Below the pieces are notes generated by a model that was given only the letters and a program-made list of their open reading frames with translations, was not told the origin of the DNA and ran no database searches. Positions 1 to 7,218 of a DNA stretch of 11,018 bases are shown piece by piece. The stretch comes from Gammaproteobacteria bacterium RIFCSPHIGHO2_12_FULL_37_14. GTDB taxonomy: Bacteria; Pseudomonadota; Gammaproteobacteria; DSM-16500. Position 1 is the stretch's first letter. Every line of letters begins with the position of its first letter. The position numbers and the translations under genes were made by a program. The stretch is from contig MGXV01000094.1 in the NCBI GenBank assembly GCA_001801485.1, positions 935 through 11,952 on the forward strand, read 5' to 3'.

Positions 1-687
1 TTTGAAACATTTAATAAACAACATGAAGTCACTTTTTTAGGCACTGCGCTTCCTTATCGTCGTCGTTTACTGTGTGAGCTCGCCAAATTTCAGATACCGT
101 TCACGGTTTACGGAAAATACTGGGATACAGACAAAACGAATACATGCATAAGGTCATTTGAAAAAACAGCGTTGGATATTGTACGTTACGGTTGGCCGCG
201 TGTCAGAACTGAGGGAATTAAGAAAGCATTGGAAAGCTTATCTTCACGCATTTTTACAAACACCCATGATAATGATAGGGTCATTCCTCCCGAATATATA
301 AAGGGGCAACTAGAAACACATGAATTACCTTTATTATTTCAGCAATCCAAAATTAATATTGGTTTAACACGGTATGCAGAAAACGATCCAAATAAAGTAG
401 GCAGATGTCAAATGAAGTTACGCGATTTTGAAGTACCGATGGCTGGTGGATTTTACTTGGTAGAAAAATCGCCAGGGTATGATGCGGCTTTTATTGATGG
501 CGAGGAAGTGGTTATGTGGCAAACAGTGCAGGAATTGATAGAAAAAATACAGTATTATTTAGCTCATGAAGATGAGCGTAGAGCAATCGCATTAAAAGGG
601 CAGAAAAGGGCAATCAGTGAGCATACGTGGCAACATCGATTTAATACATTATTCCAGGCATTAGGCATTGATTATGCGCATTCGTAG
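1..687 (+). CDS. CgeB-like glycosyltransferase, 3' part only
   Basis: The frame is already open at base 1 and runs 228 codons to TAG at 685-687, so the true start lies left of the window. The internal TTG at 172 is not the start. The C-terminal half resembles the CgeB/Glyco_trans_1_2 type of GT-B glycosyltransferase: a conserved K-x-R-D-F-E-x-P-M-A-G-G-F segment (codons about 140-152), then a Y-D-x-A-F-x-D-G-E-E-V stretch, a helix with YYLAHEDERRAIA, and a terminal HTWQHRF motif. In this family the segment around F-E-x-P helps bind the sugar nucleotide. The likely role is cytoplasmic transfer of a sugar onto a lipid-linked or surface glycan; donor and acceptor cannot be read from the sequence. 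The stop overlaps the next gene by 14 bases, suggesting coupled translation. Family call fairly sure, specificity unknown. Confidence 0.8.
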   Translation, partial: FETFNKQHEVTFLGTALPYRRRLLCELAKFQIPFTVYGKYWDTDKTNTCIRSFEKTALDIVRYGWPRVRTEGIKKALESLSSRIFTNTHDNDRVIPPEYIKGQLETHELPLLFQQSKINIGLTRYAENDPNKVGRCQMKLRDFEVPMAGGFYLVEKSPGYDAAFIDGEEVVMWQTVQELIEKIQYYLAHEDERRAIALKGQKRAISEHTWQHRFNTLFQALGIDYAHS

Positions 688-1924
688 ACGCTCATTTTTT
701 GAAATTTTGTTACCACTCTTATTTGTGTTTTTTCTTGGCGCAGGCACAACATTTATTAATCCACTACAACCAAAATTGCTGAAGTGGCTCATATTTTTTG
801 TATTATTCGGATATCTTTTTTTAAACAAAAAATTATTAATTTATATTAATAGAAGCTGGCTTGTATTGTTAGCATTATATCTCATATGGTGCCTATCAAC
901 GAATTTTTGGTCTGAAGTCCCTGTAATGAGTGTTATTAAGAGCATACCGTTTATTTTAATAATTATAACAATGCTATCAGCAGGTAGCCTTTGGGTTGTT
1001 CGCTTCGGATATGAAAAAGCCACTGATTTCTCATTTTTAATTATGTTAATTGCAATCATATCCAATTTGGCAGGATTGAATTCCAATGCATACATGGCTG
1101 CTGGTATTGAAATATCTGGTGGATTGTCTGGCAATGCAAATAATTTTGGGTTTTTGCAAGTCATAGCATGTCCAATTATTCTTTGGTATTTATATAAAAC
1201 ATGGGGAAATAAATGGTATTCATTGCTTTGGGGATTGTTGTTTCTGATTGATATGCGCGGACTGCTTATGTCTTATTCAAGAAGTGCAACTGCAGCATTT
1301 CTTTGTATCATTTATTTTTTTCTAATCAGCTTATCTGGTTATAAAAAAATGGTGGTCATTTTTTCAGCGTTATTTGCCATGCTTATAAGTATTATATTCA
1401 TTCCTATGGTGATGGTGACATTTGAAAAAAATATCTTGGCACATGTACTAAAAGGAACGATTGAAAGGAGTATTGACACCCAGACAATGCTTTTCTCCCG
1501 AAGTAAGCTTTGGGAAAAATCCTATCAGCAAGCAGTGCAAGGCGGATTGTCAGGAGGGGGTTTTTACGTGACAATAGGTGACCATGATTTTAGTCTTTTG
1601 CATCCGGAACGTTATGGCAGAGAAAAGGGAAATTCCCAATTAGCTGTGGTAGAAGAAACGGGCATTATTGGATTTTCTTTATATTTATTAATAATCATCA
1701 GCTTTTATTGGTATGCTTTGAAATACTATCGATCTTTGAAACCTATTAGAAAAAAAGTAGCAATGGGTCTTGTTTTAGGCGTGATTTCCGGTTTGTTAGC
1801 TGAATCTCTTGTAGAGGCTTGGTGGGATTCGCTTGCCCCAGAAGTGATTTGCTTTTGGGCTTTTATAGGTGTTGTTTTTGGTATGATTTACTTAGAAAGA
1901 AGAGAGCGCTTAGTAAAGGATTAA
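674..1924 (+). CDS. O-antigen ligase/polymerase family membrane protein (Wzy/WaaL-like)
   Basis: A protein of 416 residues from ATG 674; a TTG two codons upstream is a less likely start. It is highly hydrophobic, with about ten to twelve membrane segments broken by one large polar loop at roughly residues 250-335, the layout of the Wzy_C/O-antigen ligase superfamily. Supporting motifs are a glycine/asparagine stretch (GLSGNANNFGFLQ, about 151-163), SYSRSATAAF (about 200-209, like the S-x-S-R motif of the family), and a GGLSGGGFY turn followed by EETGIIG after the loop. Such proteins polymerise lipid-linked repeat units or ligate polymer to lipid A-core at the periplasmic face. Sequence alone does not separate the two. 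The usual H-N before the final motif reads G-N here (about 319-320), with histidines a little earlier in the loop. It overlaps the upstream glycosyltransferase and the deacetylase follows 4 bases later, so it sits inside the operon. Confidence 0.85.
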   Translation: MRIRRRSFFEILLPLLFVFFLGAGTTFINPLQPKLLKWLIFFVLFGYLFLNKKLLIYINRSWLVLLALYLIWCLSTNFWSEVPVMSVIKSIPFILIIITMLSAGSLWVVRFGYEKATDFSFLIMLIAIISNLAGLNSNAYMAAGIEISGGLSGNANNFGFLQVIACPIILWYLYKTWGNKWYSLLWGLLFLIDMRGLLMSYSRSATAAFLCIIYFFLISLSGYKKMVVIFSALFAMLISIIFIPMVMVTFEKNILAHVLKGTIERSIDTQTMLFSRSKLWEKSYQQAVQGGLSGGGFYVTIGDHDFSLLHPERYGREKGNSQLAVVEETGIIGFSLYLLIIISFYWYALKYYRSLKPIRKKVAMGLVLGVISGLLAESLVEAWWDSLAPEVICFWAFIGVVFGMIYLERRERLVKD

Positions 1925-1928
1925 CATA

Positions 1929-2750
1929 ATGAGATCATTGGCATGGAAGCGACGAATTGCGCAATACTATTCACCATTTATAAAAACTGATTTGTCTCGA
2001 AAAATCATCCTGATTTATCATGCCATTGGTTATAGTCCCTGGGCAATATCTGAACCCACATTTAGGCAGCAAATGGCATGGCTTTCTCAACACTGCCATA
2101 TTGTTACCCTAAATAACTTATTAAATCCGCATAATGAGTACAACAAAACAGCAGTCGCAATTTCCTTTGATGATGGGTACGCCTGTATACACGATATTGT
2201 TGCGCCAATTCTACAAGATTATCGTGCCTCAGCAACCGTTTACCTTAACACAGGATGGATTAGCGAAGACAGCATACATAAAAATTCTGATGCAAATTTA
2301 GGCCATTATCCGAATGAGGCATTTCTAACCTGGCATGAGGTAAAAACTTTAGCCAAAAATGGCTGGGAAATTGGATCGCATGGTGTAGATCATATTGATT
2401 TAACTGCTCGCGCAGAAAATATCATTCAAGATGAATTAATTCACTCGAAAAATATGATTGAAACAATACTAAAAAACCCTTGTAAACATTTTGCATACAC
2501 TTGGGGTAGGTATCATTCCTTGCTGCAGAAAAAAGTTAAAGAGGCAGGATATTGTAGCGCTGTGTCTGGTATACACGGCACAGTTACATGTAAAAGCGAT
2601 TTATGCGCACTACCAAGGATCAATGTTGCACTAGAGTATGAAATGCATGATTTCATTGCCATGGTAAAAGGTCACTGGGATTATTTAAGGTATATACAGT
2701 TATTGAAGAGAAAATCTAATAGGACTCAAGCTTATGAAGTTAGCAATTAA
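1929..2750 (+). CDS. Polysaccharide deacetylase (NodB/CE4 family)
   Basis: A protein of 273 residues. ATG 1929 is preceded by AAGGA inside the end of the previous gene. The CE4 metal-dependent de-N-acetylase signature is present: motif 1 S-F-D-D-G (F80, D81 as likely base, D82 as metal ligand) and motif 2 S-H-G-V-D-H (H151 and H155 as metal ligands). Motif 3 is altered to F-A-Y-T-W-G-R-Y (188-195), where a proline is usual. The enzyme would remove acetyl groups from N-acetyl sugars or ester-linked positions. The N terminus is basic and polar with no signal peptide or membrane anchor, so it probably acts in the cytoplasm on a lipid-linked intermediate, unlike secreted peptidoglycan deacetylases. 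Its last 17 bases overlap the next glycosyltransferase, pointing to joint expression. Family secure; substrate not known. Confidence 0.9.
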   Translation: MRSLAWKRRIAQYYSPFIKTDLSRKIILIYHAIGYSPWAISEPTFRQQMAWLSQHCHIVTLNNLLNPHNEYNKTAVAISFDDGYACIHDIVAPILQDYRASATVYLNTGWISEDSIHKNSDANLGHYPNEAFLTWHEVKTLAKNGWEIGSHGVDHIDLTARAENIIQDELIHSKNMIETILKNPCKHFAYTWGRYHSLLQKKVKEAGYCSAVSGIHGTVTCKSDLCALPRINVALEYEMHDFIAMVKGHWDYLRYIQLLKRKSNRTQAYEVSN

Positions 2751-3873
2751 TGCGTTTAATATTCAAATTGGTGGCGGTGTGACACATTTGGTGGAGTTGT
2801 TGTCTGCTGCTGATCCCTACAGATATGGTTTTACTGAAGTTGCTATTTGGTCAAACGAGAAAACATTGGCATTATTGCCAGATCGCCCATGGCTTAAAAA
2901 AATAAGTATAAAAGCGCTTAATAAAAAGCTATGGCATAAATTATGGTGGAATTTCCGTTATTTTTCTAAAGAAGTCAAACAATACGATATTTCCTATGTG
3001 CCTGGTGGAACTTACCTTGGTCGGCATTCTCCCTTTGTTAATTTTTTTCAAAATGCATTGCCATTTGAACCAAAAGAAAAAAGACGATTTTTGTTAACAT
3101 CGCCTGCCTATTATATAAAGTTGAATTTATTGCGTCTCACACAAGGGTTAACATTTAAAAAAGCAACGGCAGTGATATTTCCGTCACACTACTTAGAATC
3201 ACTTGTATTTCAAAATATTAGGCATACAAATTGCCGATTTTCTCGTGTCATTCCGCATGGAATAAATCCAATTTTTTTTAATAAGCCTATGGATGAAAAT
3301 CAGTTACTTGCCCATAAAAAAGAAATTCGATTGATATATGTATCAAGAGTCGATTTTTATAAACATCAGTGGCATGTTGTTGAGGCGGCTGGCTTGCTGC
3401 GCAAAATGAATATTCCAGTACAATTAGATTTAACGGGGTATGTTGGTAGCAAGAAGGCATTAAAAAAGCTAAAACATTCGATGAATCGAGTTGATCCAAC
3501 AGGCGAATTTATTCGGTATCATGGTCATTTGCCTTATACAGATTTACCAAAGTGGTATAAAGAAATTGACATTTTTATATTTGCATCTAGTTGCGAGAGC
3601 ATTTCTAGTATTTTATTAGAAGCAATGGCGTCGGGATTAGCCATCGCTTGCTCCAATATATCTGTAACACATGAAATATTAAAGGATGCTGGTATTTATT
3701 TTGATCCGGAAAATCCAGAAGATATTAAAAATGCAGTTCATCAATTAATTAATGATACGAAACTAAGAGATTCATGCCGAAAAAAAGCGTACCTGCATGC
3801 ACAACAGTATCGCTGGAATCATTGTGCAGATCAAACCTTTTCCTTTTTAAGCGACATAGCGAAATTGCAATAA
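2734..3873 (+). CDS. Glycosyltransferase family 4 (GT-B fold)
   Basis: A protein of 379 residues starting at ATG 2734, with AGGA about ten bases upstream; it overlaps the deacetylase by 17 bases. The N-terminal domain opens with a glycine-rich GGGVTHLVELL loop (about 13-23), as in many GT4 enzymes. The C-terminal nucleotide-sugar domain has V-I-P-H-G-I-N-P (about 172-179), L-I-Y-V-S-R-V (about 200-206), and the family E-x7-E motif at E288 and E296 in CESISSILLEAMASGLAI. It would be a retaining transferase working at the cytoplasmic face of the inner membrane to extend the lipid-linked oligosaccharide. GDP-mannose from the nearby manC is a possible donor, but the sequence does not fix this. 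The MurJ-like gene follows after 11 bases. Confidence 0.9.
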   Translation: MKLAINAFNIQIGGGVTHLVELLSAADPYRYGFTEVAIWSNEKTLALLPDRPWLKKISIKALNKKLWHKLWWNFRYFSKEVKQYDISYVPGGTYLGRHSPFVNFFQNALPFEPKEKRRFLLTSPAYYIKLNLLRLTQGLTFKKATAVIFPSHYLESLVFQNIRHTNCRFSRVIPHGINPIFFNKPMDENQLLAHKKEIRLIYVSRVDFYKHQWHVVEAAGLLRKMNIPVQLDLTGYVGSKKALKKLKHSMNRVDPTGEFIRYHGHLPYTDLPKWYKEIDIFIFASSCESISSILLEAMASGLAIACSNISVTHEILKDAGIYFDPENPEDIKNAVHQLINDTKLRDSCRKKAYLHAQQYRWNHCADQTFSFLSDIAKLQ

Positions 3874-3878
3874 AGGGG
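3873..3878 (+). promoter_or_regulatory. Shine-Dalgarno site that sets the MurJ-like start
   Basis: AAGGGG lies directly after the preceding stop, six bases before ATG 3885. It selects ATG 3885 over the in-frame ATG at 3774 inside the glycosyltransferase gene and over ATG 3918 downstream. No equally good site precedes either alternative. Confidence 0.65.
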
Positions 3879-3884
3879 TTGTCA

Positions 3885-5468
3885 ATGGGTGCTGATGTTG
3901 TTGTTGAAAAGCCATTCATGAAAAGAGAGAATTTACTTGGTTCGACGGTATTAGTTTCTATTAACAGAATTATTTCTTTGAGTTTTGGCTATACAAGAGA
4001 CATGATTTGGGCCTGTGTATTTGGCTCCAGTTTAGCATTCGATGCATTTGTTATCGCATTTCATCTCCCATCATTTTTTAGTTATATCATCTCGGAAGCT
4101 GGTATCAGACAAGTATTTATACCACTGTTGTCGGAAAAACAAATTCAATCTACTGATGCTGATGTCAAAACATTTATTTCCGACATTAGTCTTATATTGC
4201 TTATTGTATTAGTTGTTGTTGTGATTATTTCGATTGGGATGGCGCCAGTCATTATAAAAATGTTTGCACCAGGATTATGCAAGGTTGAAAAAAGCTTTAT
4301 TCTTGCAGTTTCACTATTTCGTATTATGGCAGTCGGTATATTATTTACCTCACTGTCAGAGCTGTTTGGCGCAATTTTAAACACATTTGGCAGTTATGGC
4401 ATCCCATCATCCACACCAATCATATTCAATGTGGTTGCCATATTGTCGACAAGTTATTTTACAGATTATTTTAAGATCCCAATTTACGCACTGGCCTTTG
4501 GTATTTTGGCCAGTGGTATTTTTCAGGGTTTAATACAGATTCCATTTTTGAAAAGAAAAAATTTATTAGTAAAACCGAGCCCGCGTATTAATGTGGTGCT
4601 AATAAGAAAAGTATTTAAAATGGTTATACCTACTCTAGCCGGCGTTTCTATTATGCAACTGGGTGTGTTAATTGATTTCATATTTTCGTCGTACTTACCT
4701 AAGGGGAGTATTACCTGGTTGTATTATTCCACGAGATTAATGGAGATTCCTGTTGGTATTTTTTCTATTGCAATTGCTGCGGTAGCACTTCCCAATTTGG
4801 GGCGATACTATGCAAAGAAAGATATGGACTCATATAACCAGGTGTTAGATGGGTCAATTCGTAACACGCTTTTTTTTGGCATGCCTGCAAGTGCTGGGTT
4901 ATTTGTATTATCTGGCCCAATTATTGCGACATTATTTAAACACGGAATTTTTAGTAGTAATGATGTCATTATGGCAACATCAAGTACAAAAGCATTTGCA
5001 ATTGGCATTTGTGGATTTATGTTAATAAAAGCCTGCGCAGTTGCTTCGTATGCAAGACAGGATGCAAAACTTCCAGCAAAAATAGCTGCTATAGGCTTAC
5101 TATGTAATATTGTTTTTAATTTTATTTTTTTTAAGCAATTGATGCATGCTGGTTTGGCGCTAGCCACATCTCTCGCGGGTATTGTTAATGCTGGAATATT
5201 ATTCTCGTGCCTGATCACAAAAAAATATTATCAACCAGAGGCCGGATTTTGGCTGTATACTATAAAGTTAATGATAGCTACGCTTACAATGTTGCTTGTT
5301 TTGCTTCACATGACGCCAACGTTAAGTGCTTGGTTAAATGCGGGGACTATATGGCGTATATTGCATTTGTCAATGCTTATTTTGTTGGGTGCAATGACCT
5401 ACATTTTGAGTATGGATTTATTGGGATGTCGAATAAAAAAATTCTCATTAGGTCTAAAAATGGAATAA
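3885..5468 (+). CDS. murJ: MurJ/MviN-family lipid-linked glycan flippase, divergent
   Basis: A protein of 527 residues from ATG 3885. It is strongly hydrophobic with roughly 14 membrane segments, as in MurJ (MOP superfamily), whose E. coli member (about 511 residues) flips lipid II for peptidoglycan synthesis. Family hallmarks are G-Y-T-R-D-M near the N terminus (R38, D39), F-D-A-F with F-H-L-P (53-62), F-I-P-L-L-S-E, G-A-I-L-N, T-R-L-M-E-I-P (283-289), A-L-P-N-L and Y-A-R-Q-D. Compared from memory with E. coli MurJ at a constant offset of 14, R24 (R38), D39 (D53) and R270 (R284) are kept. R18 has become L32, R52 has become S66 and D269 has become T283. It lies last in a glycan operon, 11 bases after a glycosyltransferase, so it may flip a lipid-linked surface glycan instead of lipid II. 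If the genome has no other murJ it could still be the housekeeping enzyme. Confidence 0.9.
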   Translation: MGADVVVEKPFMKRENLLGSTVLVSINRIISLSFGYTRDMIWACVFGSSLAFDAFVIAFHLPSFFSYIISEAGIRQVFIPLLSEKQIQSTDADVKTFISDISLILLIVLVVVVIISIGMAPVIIKMFAPGLCKVEKSFILAVSLFRIMAVGILFTSLSELFGAILNTFGSYGIPSSTPIIFNVVAILSTSYFTDYFKIPIYALAFGILASGIFQGLIQIPFLKRKNLLVKPSPRINVVLIRKVFKMVIPTLAGVSIMQLGVLIDFIFSSYLPKGSITWLYYSTRLMEIPVGIFSIAIAAVALPNLGRYYAKKDMDSYNQVLDGSIRNTLFFGMPASAGLFVLSGPIIATLFKHGIFSSNDVIMATSSTKAFAIGICGFMLIKACAVASYARQDAKLPAKIAAIGLLCNIVFNFIFFKQLMHAGLALATSLAGIVNAGILFSCLITKKYYQPEAGFWLYTIKLMIATLTMLLVLLHMTPTLSAWLNAGTIWRILHLSMLILLGAMTYILSMDLLGCRIKKFSLGLKME

Positions 5469-5523
5469 CTTGAGGTCATGGGAACTATTTTTAATTTTAT
5501 TTTTTTACGTAACCTCAATTATT
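5464..5523. terminator. Inverted repeat between convergent operons, possible terminator
   Basis: Arms 5464-5476 and 5512-5523 can pair over 12 base pairs with one bulged C at 5469, centred on TTGAGGT/ACCTCAA. The left arm covers the stop codon of the MurJ-like gene. The 35-base loop is T-rich and contains the palindrome TTACGTAA. The place, between two converging genes, suits a bidirectional terminator, but the loop is long and no clean T-run follows either arm. The call is weak. Confidence 0.3.
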
Positions 5524-5569
5524 ACAATTTCTTTATACCAGCATCAATAAAATGCAGTGGCGAATGAAT

Positions 5570-6988
5570 CTATTGTTCATTTAGTGTTCTTCCATAAGAA
5601 TCTTCAAAACGCACAATATCATCTTCTCCCAAATAACTTCCTAATTGTACCTCGATAATTTCAATATTATTTTCTGTCAAATTAGCAAGGCGATGTTTAA
5701 TTGTCATAGGAATATAGGTGGACTCATTTTCGAAAACCATAAAAACATCTTCCCCTCGTGTTACTTGAGCTATACCATTAACAACAATCCAATGTTCAGA
5801 ACGATGATAATGCATTTGCAGTGACAAACAGCAATTTGGTTTTATCACTATGCGTTTTACTTGAAAACACTTTCCTTGATATAAGATCTCATAAAATCCC
5901 CAAGGCCGACAAACCTTTCTATGTAAATCAATCTCTGACCGCTTGTTTTGTTTAAGGCGAGATACAATATTTTTTATTGACTGACTTTTGTCTTTACTCA
6001 CAACTAACACTGCATCAGATGTTTCTACTATAATATGATCACTGACACCTACCGCAGCTACCATACGACTTTCCGCACGTAAATAGGAATTTTTTACATC
6101 CTCAATTATTATATCTCCTTGTAAAGTGTTCCCATTTTGATCTATTTTTTGAACATCACATAAAGCTTTCCATGAGCCAATGTCACTCCAAAACGTATCA
6201 AGCGGTATCAATATTGCTTTATTAGTTTTTTCCATGACTGCGTAATCAATAGAATTACTAGGAGTGGCTGCGAAAAGGGTCTTATCTAACCTAATAAAGT
6301 CTAAATCTTTGGTGATTGATGACATGGTTCGTTGACATGTCTTTAAAATAGTAGGGGCATATCGTTTTAATTCGGATAAATATTGAGAAGCTTTAAACAT
6401 AAACATACCGCTATTCCAATAATATTGGCCAGAATTAAGATATAATTTTGCCATTTCAATATCAGGTTTCTCAATGAATTTCTCGACAATGTATGCACGG
6501 TCATTTTTCAAACTTTGGGAGGCCTTTATATAACCATATCCTGTTTCAGGTATGGTTGGTATAACCCCAAAGGTAATAAGCCAACCGTCTTGAGCATAAG
6601 CTATTGCGCTTTCCACTAATTTTGCATAATGTTGACTATCCTCAATTAGATGGTCAGCTGGCAAAATCAATAAAATGGGATCTTGTTCTTTCAAATATAA
6701 AGCAGCAATTGCTGTAGCAGGAGCCGTATTTTTTCCTATCGGTTCAAGAATAATCTTTGCATTTTTAATATTTATGCTTTGCAATTGCTCTGCAACAAAA
6801 AAACGATGTTCTTGATTGCAAATTACTATGGGTGGAGAAACGTCAGGGATAGATTGTGTACGTAATATAGTTTCTTGTAATAAAGTTTTATTACTTACTA
6901 AAGGTAATAATTGTTTTGGGTAAGCACTACGTGATAATGGCCATAAACGACTTCCAGTGCCGCCCGCTAAAATAATTGGAACAATCAT
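5570..6988 (-). CDS. manC: Mannose-1-phosphate guanylyltransferase / mannose-6-phosphate isomerase
   Basis: A protein of 472 residues from the ATG at 6988-6986, preceded by AGG nine bases upstream; a TTG three codons earlier is possible but less likely. Domain 1 (about 1-280) is the GDP-mannose pyrophosphorylase, with L-A-G-G-T-G-S-R-L-W-P-L at 7-18, P-K-Q at 24-26, L-P-A-D-H at 109-113, G-Y-G-Y-I at 150-154 and F-I-E-K-P at 171-175. Domain 2 (about 320-472) is the type II phosphomannose isomerase cupin, with Q-M-H-Y-H-R-S-E-H-W (H393, H395, H399 as likely metal ligands) and the typical C-terminal G-S-Y-L-G-E-D-D-I-V-R-F-E-D. It converts fructose-6-phosphate to mannose-6-phosphate and mannose-1-phosphate plus GTP to GDP-mannose in the cytoplasm. 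No phosphomannomutase is present in the window. Length and domains are complete. It lies 230 bases downstream of wzx on the same strand, so it may have its own promoter. Confidence 0.96.
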   Translation of the reverse strand: MIVPIILAGGTGSRLWPLSRSAYPKQLLPLVSNKTLLQETILRTQSIPDVSPPIVICNQEHRFFVAEQLQSINIKNAKIILEPIGKNTAPATAIAALYLKEQDPILLILPADHLIEDSQHYAKLVESAIAYAQDGWLITFGVIPTIPETGYGYIKASQSLKNDRAYIVEKFIEKPDIEMAKLYLNSGQYYWNSGMFMFKASQYLSELKRYAPTILKTCQRTMSSITKDLDFIRLDKTLFAATPSNSIDYAVMEKTNKAILIPLDTFWSDIGSWKALCDVQKIDQNGNTLQGDIIIEDVKNSYLRAESRMVAAVGVSDHIIVETSDAVLVVSKDKSQSIKNIVSRLKQNKRSEIDLHRKVCRPWGFYEILYQGKCFQVKRIVIKPNCCLSLQMHYHRSEHWIVVNGIAQVTRGEDVFMVFENESTYIPMTIKHRLANLTENNIEIIEVQLGSYLGEDDIVRFEDSYGRTLNEQ

Positions 6989-7091
6989 TATTGCCAACCT
7001 AGCAAAATCTTAATGTTGTAGATAGAATAAATATAACCATAATATAGAATTCATCTAATAAAATATATTTAAAATAAAACATAGAATACAT

Positions 7092-7116
7092 ATCAAGCTA
7101 TGGACTATAGCATGAT
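7092..7116. promoter_or_regulatory. 25-base dyad in the manC leader, possible operator and promoter
   Basis: Two ten-base arms (ATCAAGCTAT and ATAGCATGAT) flank GGACT and pair at nine of ten positions, with one A-A mismatch. On the - strand a TATAGT hexamer (7109-7104) lies inside the dyad, 18 bases after TTGGTT (7133-7128). A weak manC promoter overlapped by an operator is therefore possible. The -35 match is poor and the leader to the ATG would be about 110 bases. Confidence 0.25.
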
Positions 7117-7150
7117 TAATTTTGTCTAACCAATTTTAATTCTGCTTGAT

Positions 7151-7164
7151 CGGTATAGATACCG
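7151..7164. repeat. Perfect 14-base palindrome in the wzx-manC gap
   Basis: CGGTAT, AG, ATACCG: two perfect six-base arms with a two-base centre, in otherwise very AT-rich DNA 55 bases past the wzx stop. The short centre makes a protein-binding site more likely than an RNA hairpin. No T-run follows, so it does not look like a terminator. Confidence 0.3.
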
Positions 7165-7218
7165 TGATTACTTATAATAGAAATTTAGACAAATAATATC
7201 TTGTACAACTGGTGTTAC

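Noticed and set aside
172..174. TTG as the start of the first glycosyltransferase
   Set aside because: The frame is open from base 1 and upstream codons read as ordinary protein, so the gene is cut by the window edge.
841..1164. Reverse-strand frame of 107 codons opposite the ligase/polymerase gene
   Set aside because: It is antisense to a clear membrane-protein gene and shows no recognisable motif.
3774..3884. N-terminal extension of the MurJ-like protein from ATG 3774
   Set aside because: It lies wholly inside the preceding glycosyltransferase gene and its stop region; a strong ribosome binding site directs the start to 3885, which fits the family N terminus.
4808..5218. Reverse-strand frame of 136 codons opposite the MurJ-like gene
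   Set aside because: It is antisense to conserved family motifs, so it is a shadow frame.
7173..7178. Perfect TATAAT on the + strand in the wzx-manC gap
   Set aside because: The nearest TTGA-like -35 is 21 bases away and transcription would run antisense into the wzx 3' end; likely chance in AT-rich DNA.
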